This document shows, in pieces, positions 32,454 through 43,897 of a stretch of 64,000 bases of DNA. The position numbers were made by a program, and so were the translations under genes. Location of the stretch: NCBI GenBank assembly GCA_000827265.1, contig KN834816.1:27159-91158 (forward strand), written 5' to 3'. Each line of letters begins with the position of its first letter. Positions within the stretch are counted from its first letter, which is position 1. The notes under the pieces are model-generated. The model did not search any database and had not been told where the DNA came from. It saw only the letters and a list, made by a program, of their open reading frames with translations. Source of the stretch: Collybiopsis luxurians FD-317 M1 (lineage: Eukaryota > Basidiomycota > Agaricomycetes > Agaricales > Omphalotaceae).

Positions 32454-35071
32454 TCAATGTACACTTGTTCCATTTGTCAACTTTACTCTTGAATTTTGAT
32501 GATTTACTATGTACTGAGCAATTTCCCCATAACTTCCTCCAGCAGAAACATCTAAAGGAGTTCTTCCATGTGCATTTTTGGCTTGAGCATCGGCGCCTTT
32601 TCCTATAAGATATCTTACAACACTTAGGTGCCCACAACGAGCTGCTTCATGCAATGCTGTATCTTCGTCCTGATTTGCAGCATTTATGTCCGCACCATTT
32701 TCGAGAAGAAACTCCAGCATATGATGTACATCCAGATGTCCTAGACTTCCCGCAACCAAAATCAATGCAAAATCTAATAAATATCTTGCATCTTCCTTGG
32801 CTGCTTCTCCTATCAGGAATTCAACAATGTTAGAGCGTCCCATTATTGCTGCTTCAACAAGAATATCCCAACTGTTTCGGACAGTCCCCACTTTCCTAAG
32901 AAGAAATCTCACTACTGGCAACGAGCCACTGCTTGCTGCATAAAATAAAGGAGTATGCCCATGAGAATCTTTATCCATCAAATATGTACCTTGTTCATCT
33001 GCAAATTTGAGAATATCAAGATGCCCTAATCTTGCAGCAGCATGAATAACAGATTCTGCCAAAGGATGCTGGTGGAGCAGTTCAAATTTTGCCCCTTTTT
33101 CAAACAGAAGCCTAACCATGTCCAAATGTCCCTCCTGAACTGCTGCAAGCAAGGCTGTACAATGAAGTTTGTTCTCTATGTTAATGTCAACCCCTAAATC
33201 CAGCAATTTCAAAACAAGTGACTGTTTATTGTGAGTGGCTGCAGATACAAAGCAAATAAAGGCTCTGCTAAGAACTGATTGTTTCTGCCACAATGGATAA
33301 ACTTTTTCCGCTGTTATCCAATTGGAGATAAGTGAAAGCCATGGATTAGCTGAAGATTCAGTACCCATGTCATCATTTGTGGCCTCATCCCAAAGGCCGC
33401 TCCAAGCAATGTCCATCATGGACGCTATGGAAAGGGATTGGTAACAAGGTTGATTTTGTTCCCAGTTTGAAAACAGGAATTTTGAATCAGGGCCAGTAGG
33501 AAAAACCTCGTCATCAGTAAACACACCATTAAGGGCTTGGGTAGCAATTCTCAGAATGGACTTATTTGTTGTCAAAGCCATGAGCCAAGTAAATATGCTC
33601 GAGGTAATATGATGCTCTCTATCTTGAAGGGAATCCAATTCAACATTTTTAAGAGATATGGAAGGTAGCAACCATTTGGAGTGAGCAAAATAATTATCTT
33701 CATTGATCCATATATTTCCCAGCAAAAAGAGCAGCTTCCGGAAAGGCAGTAGAATATACTGCATAGGAATGAACAATAGTGGGATTTTGTATGGACAGTC
33801 TACCCATATTACAGGAAGAAGGATGCTGATGATATACATCAAGAATGAAATGGAGGTGATAATAATCACTCCATGGCTGAGAGATGGATGGAGCTGGAAG
33901 ACAAACAACACAAATCCCAAGGAAAATAGTCCCAGGGATAGATGGAGCATAAGTGGCAGAAGCCCCACAATTTCATGCACTTTCCACTTTTTCACACCCA
34001 TGAATCGAAAGTGACGTGTTAATGCTAGCTGTTTTGCACTACCTGTGCCTGTGAGAGAGGCATAAGCAAGCAACCACTGCTTAGCCAAAACTGATAAAAG
34101 TGCTGTAGCTAGTGATAATGAAAGACTTGTAAAGAATAAACCATTTGTCCACAAGTCAATGGTGCTGGGAGTACCATCTTCCAGATCAAAAGATGGGCTT
34201 TTAATATTATTCATTGCTGTAACATTTCCAGATGTCCGCAGCAACTGGTTTGTTTCAACCAGGAGAATTGCTTGGATGTGATTATAATTCGGCTGGAGAG
34301 CCTGACTAGTTTGGATGATAAAAGAAGTAACCACAGCAGAAAATAATGCTGCCTATGTCAAAATATTGAATTTTAGCCAGTTAAGCTAAAAGCTGGAAAC
34401 GCTATGCTCACAAAGACTAAGAGGGTATCAATAGTATCCCTGAAGCTTTTTAACATATCTTCATCTTGGATTTCCGCTTCATCCATATAAACCTTCCAAA
34501 TTCGTGCATTATCACCAGTTTCGTGCCCCTCTGGATCCAGGGAATATTTCTCTTCGTAGTTAAATGTCCTGGCACCTATTAGTATGCTGTAAATAAAGAT
34601 CCATCAACTAACTTGGAAGCAATGAGACTTGCCAGAGTAAAGTGGCGGAGCGGAAGAATGGTATTTGGGAATACCGAAAAACTTGTCCATCTCCTTGGGG
34701 GGACGACTAGGCTGGCTGAACCTGTGATGGTCACCAGGTTGCTTCACCGCCGTTACCCCGTCATCTTTCACAGGAAGATGTGAATCCACATCATCAGTAA
34801 CCTTCACTTTGGCCTGAACTGTCCGAGCTGGGTTGGAATGGGCAGGAATCGCATCTTGATCAGGCGGATCTACTCCAGCGTTTGAAGTCTTCTGAGTATG
34901 AACAGAGCTATCGGAGATAGGATTGACCCCGTTTTCAAATGTATTCAGGGTAAGTTCAGTCATTTCCATCTGAGGATGCTCTTCGGTCTGAGATGGATCA
35001 CCCAAGCCACTGGAAGCTGTTAGATTGAGGTATCGATCCTCAGCTGCAGAAAACGTATTGGGCACATTCAT
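32454..35071 (-). CDS. DUF6535 membrane protein with ankyrin repeats (copy 3)
   Basis: Exons 35071-34633, 34575-34412 and 34352-32454 give 833 residues. As in copy 2, intron 1 starts with GC (GCAAGTC). The polar N-terminal part ends KFFGIPKYHSSAPPLYSGA. The DUF6535 part reads NARIWKVYMDEAEIQDEDM, FRDTIDTLLVF, SFIIQTSQALQPNYNHIQ, LWTNGLFFTSLSLSLATALL and LAKQWLLAYASLTGTG. The ankyrin part has units such as ALLAAVQEGHLDMVRLLFEK, TPLFYAASSGSLPVVRFLLR and TALHEAARCGHLSVVRYLIG. The start is by analogy with copy 1 (accaccATGAATGTG); an upstream ATG at 35122 is in frame. Confidence 0.82.
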
Positions 35072-35370
35072 GGTGGTTGCAGAAAGAAAGGTATATTCCC
35101 ATGTCATGTAGTGCATTGACAATTCAAGAATCCATCAACTTGAAACTGCGCGAAAACTGGAATTTATTGCCGAATTCCGAGTTCGACATGCTGCTGTTGC
35201 TTGTCCAATTCAGTGTGCTATAACGTAAGTAGCATGAGCTGCATCTCTGCTTTGTCACGGTCGCCCCTGTCCGCTTACTGATACGTATTCCATTCGTGAT
35301 TTGCGAAGGTACTTATAAATACACAAAATACAAAGCATCATTCCTCATCGTTCATCCCTGCGCGTATCAA
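35072..35370. other. Spacer: promoter of copy 3 and 3' end of beta-mannosidase
   Basis: 299 bp between a minus-strand start (35071) and a minus-strand stop (35371). A TATA-like TTATAAAT lies near 35311-35318 on the plus strand. No gene seen. Confidence 0.4.
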
Positions 35371-38300
35371 TCACTGAGCAGGTCGAGGAGGAAGCACAGG
35401 AACTTGTATAGGTCCCTTCCGTCCGCCGTGGAAAGGAATGGGAGTATCATCCGCAGCGTCTTTCTCCTCATCTTCAAGCAACACCTTCGTCTCAACCGAT
35501 CCCGTCCCACTACTACTATTACTCCTCAACACTATATTATCGAACAACGATCTCACCACGAAATCACTCGGACTTGGATTCTGTACTGGTGATACAGCTG
35601 AGTTGAGGACGAATTTCACTGGCAAGTTTCAAGACCGAATGAGTCCAGCGTTGTTTGATGTGACAGCAAAGATCGCACTCACCAGTCTTGGGTATGCCTG
35701 GGATCAAGAAGAAACCGTTGGTCGGAGAACCTGTGGAGGAATCGACGAAAGCTCCAACAGTGCCTGCGGGATGCTCGAGCCACGTCCAAGGTGCAACACC
35801 GCCTTTGGCTTCCAGGGTGAACGTCAATTCGTCTCCGGTGGTGAGACTGATCTTAGGATCAACTAGAGTAACGTTTCCAAGCGACGTCGGAGTGAACTAG
35901 AGCACATCATTCAGACTATCAGCCCAGTGAACCCAAAGAGATACAAAGAAGACCCACATAATTCTCATTTATGACGGTACCCGCTCCTGGAACATTAGCT
36001 GTCACATTAACCAGCATCCACACATCACTAATGCCCTTCCCAGCAGGCAAAATCTTGCCCAGCCCGGTCTCATTAAAGACGGCCGTAAAATTCAGACTAT
36101 GCACGGTGAAATGTATGGGAGGGATAGCCTTTACCACATCCCCACTCCAATCATACCACGTCATCTGTGCCGTACCCGACACATCCCCTCCAAGCACATC
36201 GCTCATCACGGACACTTCCAGATTCTCCTCCTCTGGTATCCAGAACGGATGGACAATGACCGAACGATAAGCCCGTTCTTCCGCGTACGCCAGTACCTTC
36301 CATCGCCCATCAAACTCGACCGAACTCCAGCTTGGCGCTTGCCAAATATCGTTCAATTGCCAAACGATTCCACCGAGGTTGTTGTTGGGAAGACCTGCGC
36401 CACGACGGTAAAATGCGATTTCGGAAGAGATGGTGAGGGCTTGGAAGACTTGGGTGGTATAACACCAGGCGGCGAATGTAGCATTGTCTTGGGCACTCCC
36501 GCTAGTTATGGACGAGTTGAATCCAATGATGGGAGGAGCAGGAAGCCACTGAATGGCAGCTAAAGTCATTTCAGCTTGTCCTTCTGGTGCATTGGGATTA
36601 GGGAATGCGAGACTTCCAGCAGGGTTGTGGTGCTCTCGAGAAACAACGACGGTTGAATTGAAGGCAAAGTCAGCTGGTGAGAGCAGGGCTTCCTCCCAGG
36701 TGTAGATTGAAGGCATGGAATGGAAGCTGAGAGCATCAACGCTAAGTTTGATTCTGCTTCGACAACAACGCAAACACGTACCCAAATTCGTTCACAAACC
36801 TCGCAACCGGATATGTATTATAATCAAAGGCATCGTTAGCCGAATAGTCAAATCTCTCCCCATTACCGTAAATATCTCCCGCAGTCTTATTATTGAATCT
36901 CAGGATATACGGATCGATACTCAGGAATCCGTTCGTCGTCGAACAGTCTGTGTAAGCAACAGATCGTGATTCGGACGTTTCAATGTCATGAAGGAAGTCT
37001 TGGAACATTGTGACGAACTGCACAGTGCTGATAGTCAGCGCAGGCATTCACAATGCAGATCGTGAATTTGCTCACCTGGTCAAGATAAATCGTGCCATTC
37101 GGCAAGCTCTGGTTCGTACTGATTACAATACCCTCGATCTCATTGCCTCCCGCCCACTGCGCTACACTCGGATGTCGGTTAAGCCTGCGCACATTTTCAC
37201 GGATTTCGGGTTCAACAGACTCCAACAGGAAGGGGTTTATCGGCGAAAGCGCGTCAGAGAACAAAAACTCGGACCATGCCAAGATTCCCAATTCATCGCA
37301 TAAGTCGTAAAACGAGTAGACGCCTCCCGCAGTAAGAGCAGACGATGGCTGGTAAATTCCACCTCCCCAGACACGAACAATGTTCTGGTTGCTCATAACA
37401 GCACTTTGCAGTACCCATTGCACCTGCTCCGTCGTTATTCTGCTGTAGAACGGGTCGAACGGAACTAAATTGGATCCTTTGCTCCAAAACTCCTTCCCGT
37501 TGATCTCGAAATGATATTGATCTCCGGGGGTAATACCTCTCTGGATGACATCGGAATGAGGTACAGGAAGCTGAACGAGGCGAATGGTACGGAATCCAGT
37601 ACGAGTAGTAAAGCTGAGTTGGTGGGATTGCGAAGACGAAGTGGGAAGGTCGAGAGTCACGCTGAGATTATACAATTGGGGTGTTCCTAGATTGTGTGGG
37701 TACCACCGCTGAGGAACGGAATCCGGTACGTGCCATTGAACATTAACCCAGACAGTCTCATTGGCGTGTCCATCCAGCGAAGGGAGACTGAACGAGCTCG
37801 AAGAAAATTTTAGCTCGGGGAGCGAAAGCTGAAGCTTAGGAGATTTGACAGCCGCGCCGGCACGTAACGCCAAGCTTACGTTGACTACCCAGTCGGCAGA
37901 TTGAACTGGGGGAACAGTGAAGGAAGATCCAAGCTTATAAATGTCTACGGCAAACTCCTCTATGAAGACAAGATCCGTGGTATTGGTAGAACCGGAAGGG
38001 GAAAACGGTGGAGTAGACGGGAGAGACGAAGATTCAGAATTTGCCTCGTTTGATAAAGTGATCAGGTAAGCGGGCTTGTGTATTCCTGTCGGGACAAAGG
38101 CAGGAGCCCAATCCCACCTTTTGAACGATTAGTCACGCACGACGAAGGCTGGTCCAAATAATCTTACCCGAAGTCAATCTGTTGTTTCCGAATGTAATGC
38201 CTGGCAGCCGGCACCTCAAAGACACCATTACCACCGGGGAAGAACTCTGCATCAGGACGCGAGCTGACATTCAGACCGTACCAGAATGCAGATTCGAAGT

Positions 38301-38748
38301 CTATGGTCAGATTTCCACCAGAAGCAGCCGTAGCCGGGATGTGAGGAGTGAGGTCAAAGACGTATTGCCGGAACTGGTTGTTCACCCAGGCGACAGGGAC
38401 ATCGGCAAAGGTGATGTTGGCAATAGTGTCCAAGCCGTAGAATACCAGTAGCGTCTGATCAGAAGAGTTCTTTGAGACCGTTTTGAAAAAGGGACCCAAG
38501 TCTGCGGTGTAAGTCCAATTATCCATCCAAACCCATCGCTGAGTGAAATCATTGATCTCCAGCAAGGGTTCTGTGATGACTCCAGCTTTCAATAAATCTA
38601 AATGGGCTTGTGAAGGGACGCTTCCCGGCACAACGATGGAGCCATTCTCGTTCTTGAGTGTCCAGGAAAGCTCTGAAAGGTCGAAAATTGCTGCTGAAGT
38701 GCAGCGCAAAAGGCTGAAGCCTAGCAGAAGGTAGCTGAGGAAAGCCAT
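35371..38748 (-). CDS. Secreted GH2 beta-mannosidase
   Basis: Exo-acting beta-mannosidase that releases mannose from the non-reducing end of manno-oligosaccharides, completing mannan breakdown with endo-mannanases. ATG 38748 starts a signal peptide (MAFLSYLLLGFSLLRCTSA). The N-terminal sugar-binding domain has GSVPSQAHLDLLKAGVI, NDFTQRWVWMDNWTY and FWYGLNVSSR. WDWAPAFVPTGI follows intron 1 (exon 1 ends at 38168). The central part has SKGSNLVPFDPFYSRIT and IVRVWGGGIYQ. The acid/base Glu is in WAGGNEIEG; the nucleophile Glu is in VARFVNEFGFHSMPS, split by an intron. A C-terminal beta-sandwich and many N-glycosylation sites (NSS, NFT, NVT) suit a secreted enzyme. The last exons end PVLPPRPAQ. 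At least six exons; the smaller 3' junctions are approximate. Confidence 0.9.
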
Positions 38749-39118
38749 GGAAAGGGGAAGAAAGCGCCTTACGAGCCCATTATATACGGTTCATGGCTGT
38801 CAGCGACTAATAGGAAAAGGAATCCACCTGACTTCGAGAAGAGGCGGAAAGATCATGATCAATGATGTCATTTCATAAAACCTTCGGTCACATGCTCGCG
38901 TTACCGCTTGGAACGCGTCTGCCTCACAAGCTGAAGCGAACAGAAAGAGACCCAAATCTTCGCACAATAGCACCGCTAAAATGCATAGCATCAACAGGCA
39001 AGTTAAAAGGCGCGTACATACAGTATAAATCTATTGAATACGTGAAGACCATTTGGCGACTCGAGCATGTGAAACGTAATGAAAGAACCTTCGAACGGAC
39101 GGTTTAAGTTATTATAAG
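38749..39118. other. Spacer: beta-mannosidase promoter and ZIP transporter 3' end
   Basis: 370 bp. TATATA-like sequence near 38,778-38,785 (cattatatacgg), about 30 bp from the mannosidase ATG, is a good core promoter candidate. No gene seen. Confidence 0.45.
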
Positions 39119-40554
39119 TTACGCCCATTTACCCAGCAGAGCCATTAACCCACACCCTAAAAGCATCGTTCCCACACAACGGGCCAATCTCGCATTCGAG
39201 CTGCTCTGCATCTCCTTGCTGAATAGAAACTCGTGCGCTAGCAATTCCACCAAACCCGTGTAGATCAGGATACCAGCGCTAAGAGCATCCATTACACCGC
39301 TGACAATCGAGGCCGTTGCGCTATCAGGGTTGTATGTTGACCGCACGCCCAAACCTGCGGCGATCCCTACAGGCGTAGTTATTCCAAACAGCAATGCCCC
39401 CCATATCGCAATATTTCTGTAGGCAGACGGGAGATGAGCTTGCATGTAGGCCAGACGAGATCCGATCCCAAGACCTTCGAAGGTTTCTACGGATTGATTA
39501 GTAACCGTCCAGAAAAGCCCGAGTCAACTGATTGCTTACGATGAAAAACTAATACTACAAACAGAACCTTAAAATCTGCATCGACTGCCAACGTGAGACC
39601 GACCAAAATACTATCGAGCAACATAAGTATCGCACTCTTCAGGCACATAAATACTGACCTATGAAGGACAACGCCAAATTCCAAGATTGCCACACCTATA
39701 ATTTGCGTGACAGGCGAATCCAGTACCGCCGACTTCTGCACGACCAGACCATTGGTGGAATGGGATGAAGAAGACTTCCTTCCTACTTCTTCTACTCTAT
39801 CCGTTTCAAAGTCGCTATTACGTTCAAGAGTCTCGGGACCATGCGAAGCGTGGGCCCCAATTCCATGACCATGAGCATCTAGAGGAACGAACAGGAAGTC
39901 AAGTCAAAATGCAAGTATGTATGTATATCGAAATTAGCCTGGAACATACCATGGGAAATACCAATCTTAACCAAAACCGCCGTTCCCCACCGGAAAGCTA
40001 TAAGCTCAGCGATGAAGATACAGAAAATACTCAAGAGACACAATGCAAAAGCGTAGGGCTACAAAGCCACAATTATTAGCATTCATGATTCGGACGACCA
40101 CAAAGACTTACATATTCGCTCCAAGCTTCGGGAAGACAAGGACTGCCTAACTCTTCGACGGCAGGTGAAAGAAGATGAATGAAAGCTGTCGCGATCTACG
40201 GGTAAAGACAAATTAATAAGCACGATATTTTTCCGTAGGAGATTTTATACGTACAATCACCCCAGAGCCAAACCATTTTGCAAACCTAGATTACGAACAG
40301 CATTCAACATTCAACACTTCAGTATGTTCAGTCGATAAAACTTACTCGAAAACTCCTTTCGGCACCTTCAGGTATTTCGAGTATCTTGCCGCAAGAACAG
40401 GGAAGAGTGCTCCGAACATCGATCCAGCAAGGATAATGAATATCGAAGCAACACGAAGCCCGAAATACGAATCGGCGCCACCGCCTGAGCCACAATTATC
40501 GACAGCGTCGGCATTATCACGGAAAGCGAGTCGAGATGGTGTAAAATGAGGCAT
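39119..40554 (-). CDS. ZIP-family zinc/iron transporter (ZRT1/ZRT2-like)
   Basis: Plasma-membrane zinc importer of the ZIP family with eight predicted helices. Start ATG 40554 (MPHFTPSRLAFRDN); short exons follow. The N-terminal part has CGSGGGADSYFGLRVASIF and MFGALFPVLAARYSKYLKVP. The next exons give WFGSGVIIATAFIHLLSPA, with the conserved His and Ser, and WSEYPYAFALCLLSIFCIFI. The variable cytosolic loop is His-rich (DAHGHGIGAHASHG). Then come IGVAILEFGVVLH and IGLTLAVDADFKVLFVVLVF, with the metal-binding His and Glu of helices 4 and 5 (VLEFGVVLHSV type; FHQTFEGLGIGSRL). The C-terminal helices lie in the last exon, ending LLGKWA. Such genes are usually induced by zinc starvation; I saw no clear regulatory site. 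Confidence 0.88.
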
Positions 40555-41789
40555 AAAGTTCCAGTCGAATTTGTGAAGCAAAGATCAAAAGCGACTGTTA
40601 CTCCCGAAGAGGCGAAGAAAGAAGGCGACTGCTTGAAACGATGAAAGTGAATATCTGTAGCCTTTTAAAGCCTCAAAGAGATAACTTGGCCTCTTTCTGT
40701 CACTCCGGAATAGAACAGACGGTGACTACACCGGTACTCATTTTACCTTTACAAGCATTGCGATTGGCTGGTCGAAGAAGCGGAGGTACCAGAGGGTACC
40801 CGCGCAGTCGCTGCTGTGTGGCGTACATGTTGCAACATATCTTGATATCATTGAACGCATAAATCTTTTTGTAAGCACCGTCATTTCTGTTTTCAACCTA
40901 CGGACGAAATCAGAGAGTGCGAATAGTAGGATCTAAGCTGAAACTCTCAGTGCGCTGCAAGTTTCATATGATCTCCCTGCGCGTAGCGCAAGTGCTTACT
41001 TGCATCTGCATCGTCTACTCAACCACAAATCGACGCATTGATAAATCCCTTTTTATGACGATTCTACCGGAAGGGTGATGGAACATCACCACGATAGACG
41101 AGGGAGAAAATCATCTTCCAGCTTCATTCGCCTCCGTCCCGACAAGTCGAGATCACAGTGCACATAAAAAGAGTACTGGCTCAAGGAAGTGATTTTATTT
41201 ATTTATTTCTTCTTGCGAGGCGGCAAGGCAGAAGAAGGGCAGAATTTGATAGAGCTAAGAGAGCAAGGTGTAAAATGCTAAGGGGGGAACGCAGGAAGTC
41301 TTAGCTCCATTCTAACAGCAGATCTGTAAAATCGAGCATGTGTACAATTCTTGACACTAATCCAGCATTCGTATACCGGATTGTTGAACTCTGCAATCAG
41401 GTCATGACTGATGGGGGGACCCGCCTTTTCAGCATCCCAGCATGTGGTACAGGAAGCTCACCGCTGACCACTATAGGCAGTAGAGCGACGAGGTATTGCG
41501 AGAATTGACTTCAGGCTCCGTGTCTTTGCAGCACATTGGAAATACATTGGCTACCTCGACCGTGACATACACCTCCTCGGTGGGGACTCAATCTGAACTT
41601 GGGCTATGACCCGTCATCGCTATGGCTCATTAAGGTCATCAGGTAGATTCGGTTATGGGGTGTTTTGTTTTCAGAACCGAAGACCATAAGGATGCCGGCC
41701 GGCGAGATAGTGTTTCTCACGATTCCCTCTTTCTTTTATACCTGCACGAACGCGACTCATCTGTCCCGACACGGGTGGAACCCCGTAGA
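40555..41789. other. Long divergent spacer, ZIP transporter to kinase-like cluster
   Basis: About 1.2 kb between divergent genes. A repeated ttatttatttattt run at 41,195-41,207 is the only simple repeat. Frames at 40641-40862 and elsewhere have no family resemblance. The last 100 bp (cctctttcttttatacctgcacgaacg) resemble the region upstream of the third kinase-like gene, so they probably contain the shared promoter. Confidence 0.45.
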
Positions 41790-43107
41790 ATGGGGGATGT
41801 GGCCAATCTTACTGCACTCGATGATGCAGAGTCGTGGTGGGCGGCACATTACGAATTTTTGAAGGCAGAGGGGTACATGTTGAGGCCAAGGTATCGGCCA
41901 GGATGGAAAGCACCGTTTACTAATGTCCTCGAGGCAACGAAGTTTGAGGAAGGCCAACGCTCGGAGGTCAGTTTTATTAGCTTATCTATCTCGTGGGCAT
42001 GTATTAACATTCACCAGCATGGTCGTATCATTGATGCCTTGCGCATGTCGGATTCGCTTATGGTGGCCATCAAACGCGTCACTCATCCTCTAATGGACAG
42101 CAAAAGGACTGTTTCACAAGATGAACGGATTGCAACATTGTTTTCAAGCGACGAACACGTATCCAACTCACAGAATCACTGCATTCGTGTGCTCCAGGTC
42201 TTACACATACCTGGTATTGGCGACGAAACTCTTTTGGTCATGCCTTGGATGAGAAAGCCCAAAGATCCTGACTTTCGTACCATTGGGGAAGGGCTTCAAT
42301 TCGTGAAGGAAATCTTTGAAGTGAGTATGTGTGTTCCCAGCAAAGTCTCAGCTTGACCGCTTCTGCAGGGCATACAATACATGCACCACCACAACGTAGC
42401 CCATAGGTAGTCCATTGTTTCTCTGCACAAATAGGCTTTCATTATACCAGCACGTAGAGATTGCTCACTGAACAATATGGCTATGGATGCCAGAGAGATG
42501 TACCCTTACGGGTATCACCCATGCGAACCTTCTCGGAGCTACGACTGGAAGAAGCGTGCACGACATTTTTCTCGCACTCGCTGCCCTCCTAGATACTATC
42601 TCATCGACTTCGGGTATTCTGAAATCTACGAGTCCTCCAAGCCTCGGCCACTGACTTACGCCCTGCGTTCCGGGGGTACCGAACCGCCGGATATCAGTAA
42701 ACCTTGCGACCCATTTGCGACCGACGTGTTTTTTATTGGTACCATGGTTCGAATCCATCTACTCGATGTGAGTAATTGGTTAGGATGATCCCGAACTTTC
42801 TAACTTGTTTACTCGCTGGTAGGGTGACCCGGAGTATTGGGAATACGGAATACACGGCTTCGAATTTTTGCGACCATTAGTGAACGATATGATTCAGGAC
42901 GACCCGTCTAAACGCCCAAATATAGACGAAGTCGTTTCTCGATTCTCGAATCTTGTTCACTCACTCTCTTGGTACAAACTTCGCTCACGGGCTGTCATAA
43001 CAAATGAAGACCCGTTTCTGAAACCATTTCGAGCATTGTACCACCTTATCTGGACTTTTGGTATGATCCTCACCCGCAGACCGGCGATACCTTGTAGCTA
43101 TCCTTGA
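41790..43107 (+). CDS. Agaricomycete kinase-like protein, copy K1 (intact)
   Basis: Member of an expanded Agaricomycete protein-kinase-like family of unknown target. Exons 41790-41966, 42018-42320, 42369-42406, 42458-42767 and 42823-43107 give 370 residues. The N-terminal WWAAHYEFLKAEGYMLRPRY has no clear glycine-rich loop. Kinase landmarks: the Lys in LMVAIKRV, the hinge-like LLVMPWMRKP, the catalytic-loop NVAHRDCSLNNMAMD (codon for the HRD Arg split by an intron), PPRYYLIDFGYSEIY (DFG), RSGGTEPPD in the APE position, DVFFIGTMVR, and DDPSKRPNIDEV. So Lys, HRD and DFG are all present and it may be active. An upstream ATG at 41655 is in frame, but paralogues support 41790. A hydrophobic C-terminus (LYHLIWTFGMIL) could contact membranes. 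Confidence 0.78.
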
Positions 43108-43897
43108 TCAATTATCCTGAAACTCCTTTGCCTTGCTGTCTGCTCCTCCTCCCTGTTTATTGTTATTTATACTGTTGTTTTACTTTGCTCTGTGCCATGC
43201 TCTCAACGCTTAATCTTATTCCTAGGCTCTATTCCACACATCTACCACCTCCTTTGTAAACTTTGTCACAATGTACTCATCTGAAGTCATATTTCCCTAG
43301 TTGATAGGTACAGTCAGTGAAGCGAACAGGCGAAAATCGAGGGCTTTTCATTCCGTACGTCTGTTCCTTGTTCCGTTCCTTGACTCGTTGCCGTTCGGCG
43401 TTACCAAGATGTCAAAGAGGAACATTTCGGTGAATGCGAAACGCGCTTCCTTGTAACTTGCTGTCATACTTTGTGCTCTCCAGCTTATGCAACGCGTGGT
43501 GTAAAGTTCAGCCTTGTTCTCTCTATGAATTCCCCTGAACCTTACTGATATCCGACACGTTAAGATTTACATAGTCAAACGATCCTAGGCTTTTTGAATG
43601 ACCGTATCTCAGTTGCATACTAATTGCACACGCTTGGTCCTCGCAACCTCGGTACAAAGAACAAGGTTGTTTGAAGAGCAGCTGCTCTTATCTTCTATAT
43701 AGCTATAATTGAACCAAAATTGTTCAAATACCTTCGAACGCGAGCAAGTATATCAATCACTTCTTAGCTCTTCCGGGTGAAGTCGGCACCTTCCTTGATT
43801 CATCCTCGCATCTTCTTCAACCAGCTCTCTCTTTTTCCCTTGAATTTTTCTTTTTACTTCTCGATCTTGATCTACTTCACAGTCACCCTTTACGCTA
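43108..43897. other. Spacer between K1 and micro-exon gene A
   Basis: 790 bp, no gene supported. Around 43,410 (gtcaaagaggaacatttcggt) it matches 49,500 downstream of K3, showing that the kinase-to-micro-exon-gene interval was duplicated as a block. A TATA-like tctatatagc near 43,696 may drive gene A. Confidence 0.5.

Noticed and set aside
41655..41789. Extended N-terminus of K1 from an upstream in-frame ATG
   Set aside because: The paralogues K2, K3 and K4 begin at the position of 41790 and share upstream noncoding sequence, so the extension is probably 5' UTR.
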